Shown here in pieces: positions 63,412-64,000 of a stretch of DNA of 64,000 nt. Numbering within the stretch: position 1 is the stretch's first letter; each line of letters opens with the position of its first letter. The notes below the pieces were generated by a model. The model had not been told where the DNA came from, searched no databases, and was given only the letters and a program-made list of their open reading frames with translations. Location of the stretch: NCBI RefSeq assembly GCF_019331715.1, contig NZ_JAHBBG010000008.1:41724-105723 (forward strand). The letters run 5' to 3'. A program made the position numbers and the translations under genes. This stretch comes from Bifidobacterium simiiventris. Its GTDB lineage: Bacteria > Actinomycetota > Actinomycetes > Actinomycetales > Bifidobacteriaceae.

Positions 63412-63425
63412 GACGTGGATAAGGA

Positions 63426-63453
63426 ACGTTCCCCAGCGGAGGCTGGGGAACGT
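63426..63453 (+). terminator. Terminator of the symporter gene
   Basis: Perfect 12-bp arms ACGTTCCCCAGC and GCTGGGGAACGT around GGAG, 15 bases after the stop and facing a converging small gene. Confidence 0.8.
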
Positions 63454-63469
63454 AAAGAAACCGTGACGG

Positions 63470-63643
63470 CTACTTCCGCTTGTTGCTTCGATCAGTTACC
63501 GCAGCGTATACCAGAACGGCCACGTACGTGACCCATGCCAGCGTCGGCGATATTTGACCGGCCAAGGCGACAGACGATGCCGCCGCAATGACGGGGAACA
63601 TTTCGGAATTGCCGTTATTCGGCTTGCGTTCTTTGGAACCCAT
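63470..63643 (-). CDS. Small membrane protein, 57 residues
   Basis: The protein starts MGSKERKPNNGNSEMFP and contains two short hydrophobic stretches (VIAAASSVALAGQI and LAWVTYVAVLVYAAV) before the basic tail TDRSNKRK, so it should sit in the membrane as a hairpin. AAGGAGG precedes the ATG at 63643 at good spacing; the frame stays open upstream to 63715. No family is recognised. It converges on the symporter gene. It could be a small bacteriocin-like or regulatory membrane peptide, but nothing in the sequence decides this. Confidence 0.75.
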   Translation of the reverse strand: MGSKERKPNNGNSEMFPVIAAASSVALAGQISPTLAWVTYVAVLVYAAVTDRSNKRK

Positions 63644-63866
63644 GGGATTCCTCCTTATCACTATTGATTTTTGATGGTTTTCGGTGTGCACCGTTCTCCT
63701 CTCGTCCGGTACCAACGGAGTCGAAGAGATGTGTCTCAGAATACTGGAATGTGCGGTTGCGGTCGGTCACCGTGTTTGGTTGTTTGATGGGTTGAGTGGC
63801 GACGCTGACGCTCGCACCATGCGTGGTGTTGTTTGAAAACCTACGCGTGGGAGCGGACGTGGCGTG

Positions 63867-64000
63867 TTAGCGCGTGCCTCGTCGGATGGCTCGTTTGCGG
63901 TTGCCGGCCGTGGCGACGCGTGCCTGTTTGCCGGTCGTGCCGTTGCCGTCGTGCAGGCGGTTGGCTTGCGTGGCGGTCAGCGGGGGTTTGAGCTGGTATT
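63867..64000 (-). CDS. C-terminal end of an unidentified gene (partial)
   Basis: A minus-strand frame enters from the right edge and ends at the stop at 63867. The visible 44 residues begin YQLKPPLTATQANRLHDG and end in a very basic tail, NRKRAIRRGTR. High-GC codon use matches neighbouring genes. Too little is present to name a family. The intergenic stretch 63644-63866 shows no other feature. Confidence 0.55.
   Translation of the reverse strand, partial: YQLKPPLTATQANRLHDGNGTTGKQARVATAGNRKRAIRRGTR

Overview
The window is a high-GC actinobacterial chromosome segment centred on the replication origin, and its gene order and content fit Bifidobacterium; the species cannot be fixed from sequence alone. 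The evidence is the minus-strand block rpmH-rnpA-yidD-yidC-jag-rsmG-parA-parB facing the plus-strand block dnaA-dnaN-recF-dciA-gyrB-gyrA, the murJ-pseudokinase fusion and trxB on the left flank, sugar ABC transporters that lack their own ATPase, a GH2 beta-galactosidase beside a GPH symporter, and a GH20 and a GH43 glycosidase.

Layout. 1-5.7 kb: end of a DUF6049 gene, then murJ fused to a pseudokinase. 6.5-8.7 kb: an acetyltransferase and an AAA ATPase, both minus strand, flanked by palindrome-rich DNA. 9.0-28.3 kb: trxB, a GIY-YIG nuclease lying inside a palindromic repeat, and the origin region, with three DnaA-box clusters (parA-rsmG, rpmH-dnaA, dnaA-dnaN) and two parS-like sites (a third lies at 59.0 kb). 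28.4-29.7 kb: a second AAA ATPase. 30.1-37.7 kb: a LacI-controlled sugar regulon (two permeases, a GH43_24-like galactanase, the LacI repressor, two paralogous binding lipoproteins) with three paired TGTAACCGGTCACA-type operators. 37.8-42.6 kb: gdhA, a small HTH-like gene, mscL, an aldo/keto reductase and tRNA-Ala/tRNA-Ile. 43-50 kb: GH20 hexosaminidase, acyltransferase-like protein, DUF45 metallopeptidase, dps, CNNM/CBS protein. 50-54 kb: carbonic anhydrase, then ahpC with an AhpF/TrxB-like reductase of inverted domain order. 54-64 kb: OFA-type MFS carrier, a 41-residue protein, a 1660-residue GH2 enzyme with a divergent GPH symporter, a small membrane protein and a partial gene.

The most striking non-coding signal is a family of about 94-bp palindromes with ends GTCATTTCGA...GAGAAATCT. 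Six gene-free copies (13.9, 24.9, 40.5, 50.1, 56.2 and 61.5 kb) have only a short spacer between inverted arms. A seventh, at 10067-10426, carries a GIY-YIG nuclease gene in place of that spacer, and its inner repeat end supplies a GGAG ribosome-binding site and a TTG start. This resembles a self-contained mobile element (inverted ends plus nuclease) with a dispersed non-autonomous family. Three other repeat families are present: CCCGGGCATACGGCCG hairpins in three clusters, a CTCGGCTCCCTC...GGGAG family that has also entered the GH2 coding sequence in frame, and GTTGAGTTACGGTCG hairpins.

A second notable signal is an exact 16-bp operator, ATCTCATCGTTGAGAT, found both before the 41-residue gene and in the GH2/GPH divergent promoter. 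In both places it lies just upstream of TATGCTGG, so the small gene and the galactoside genes are probably controlled by the same unseen regulator.
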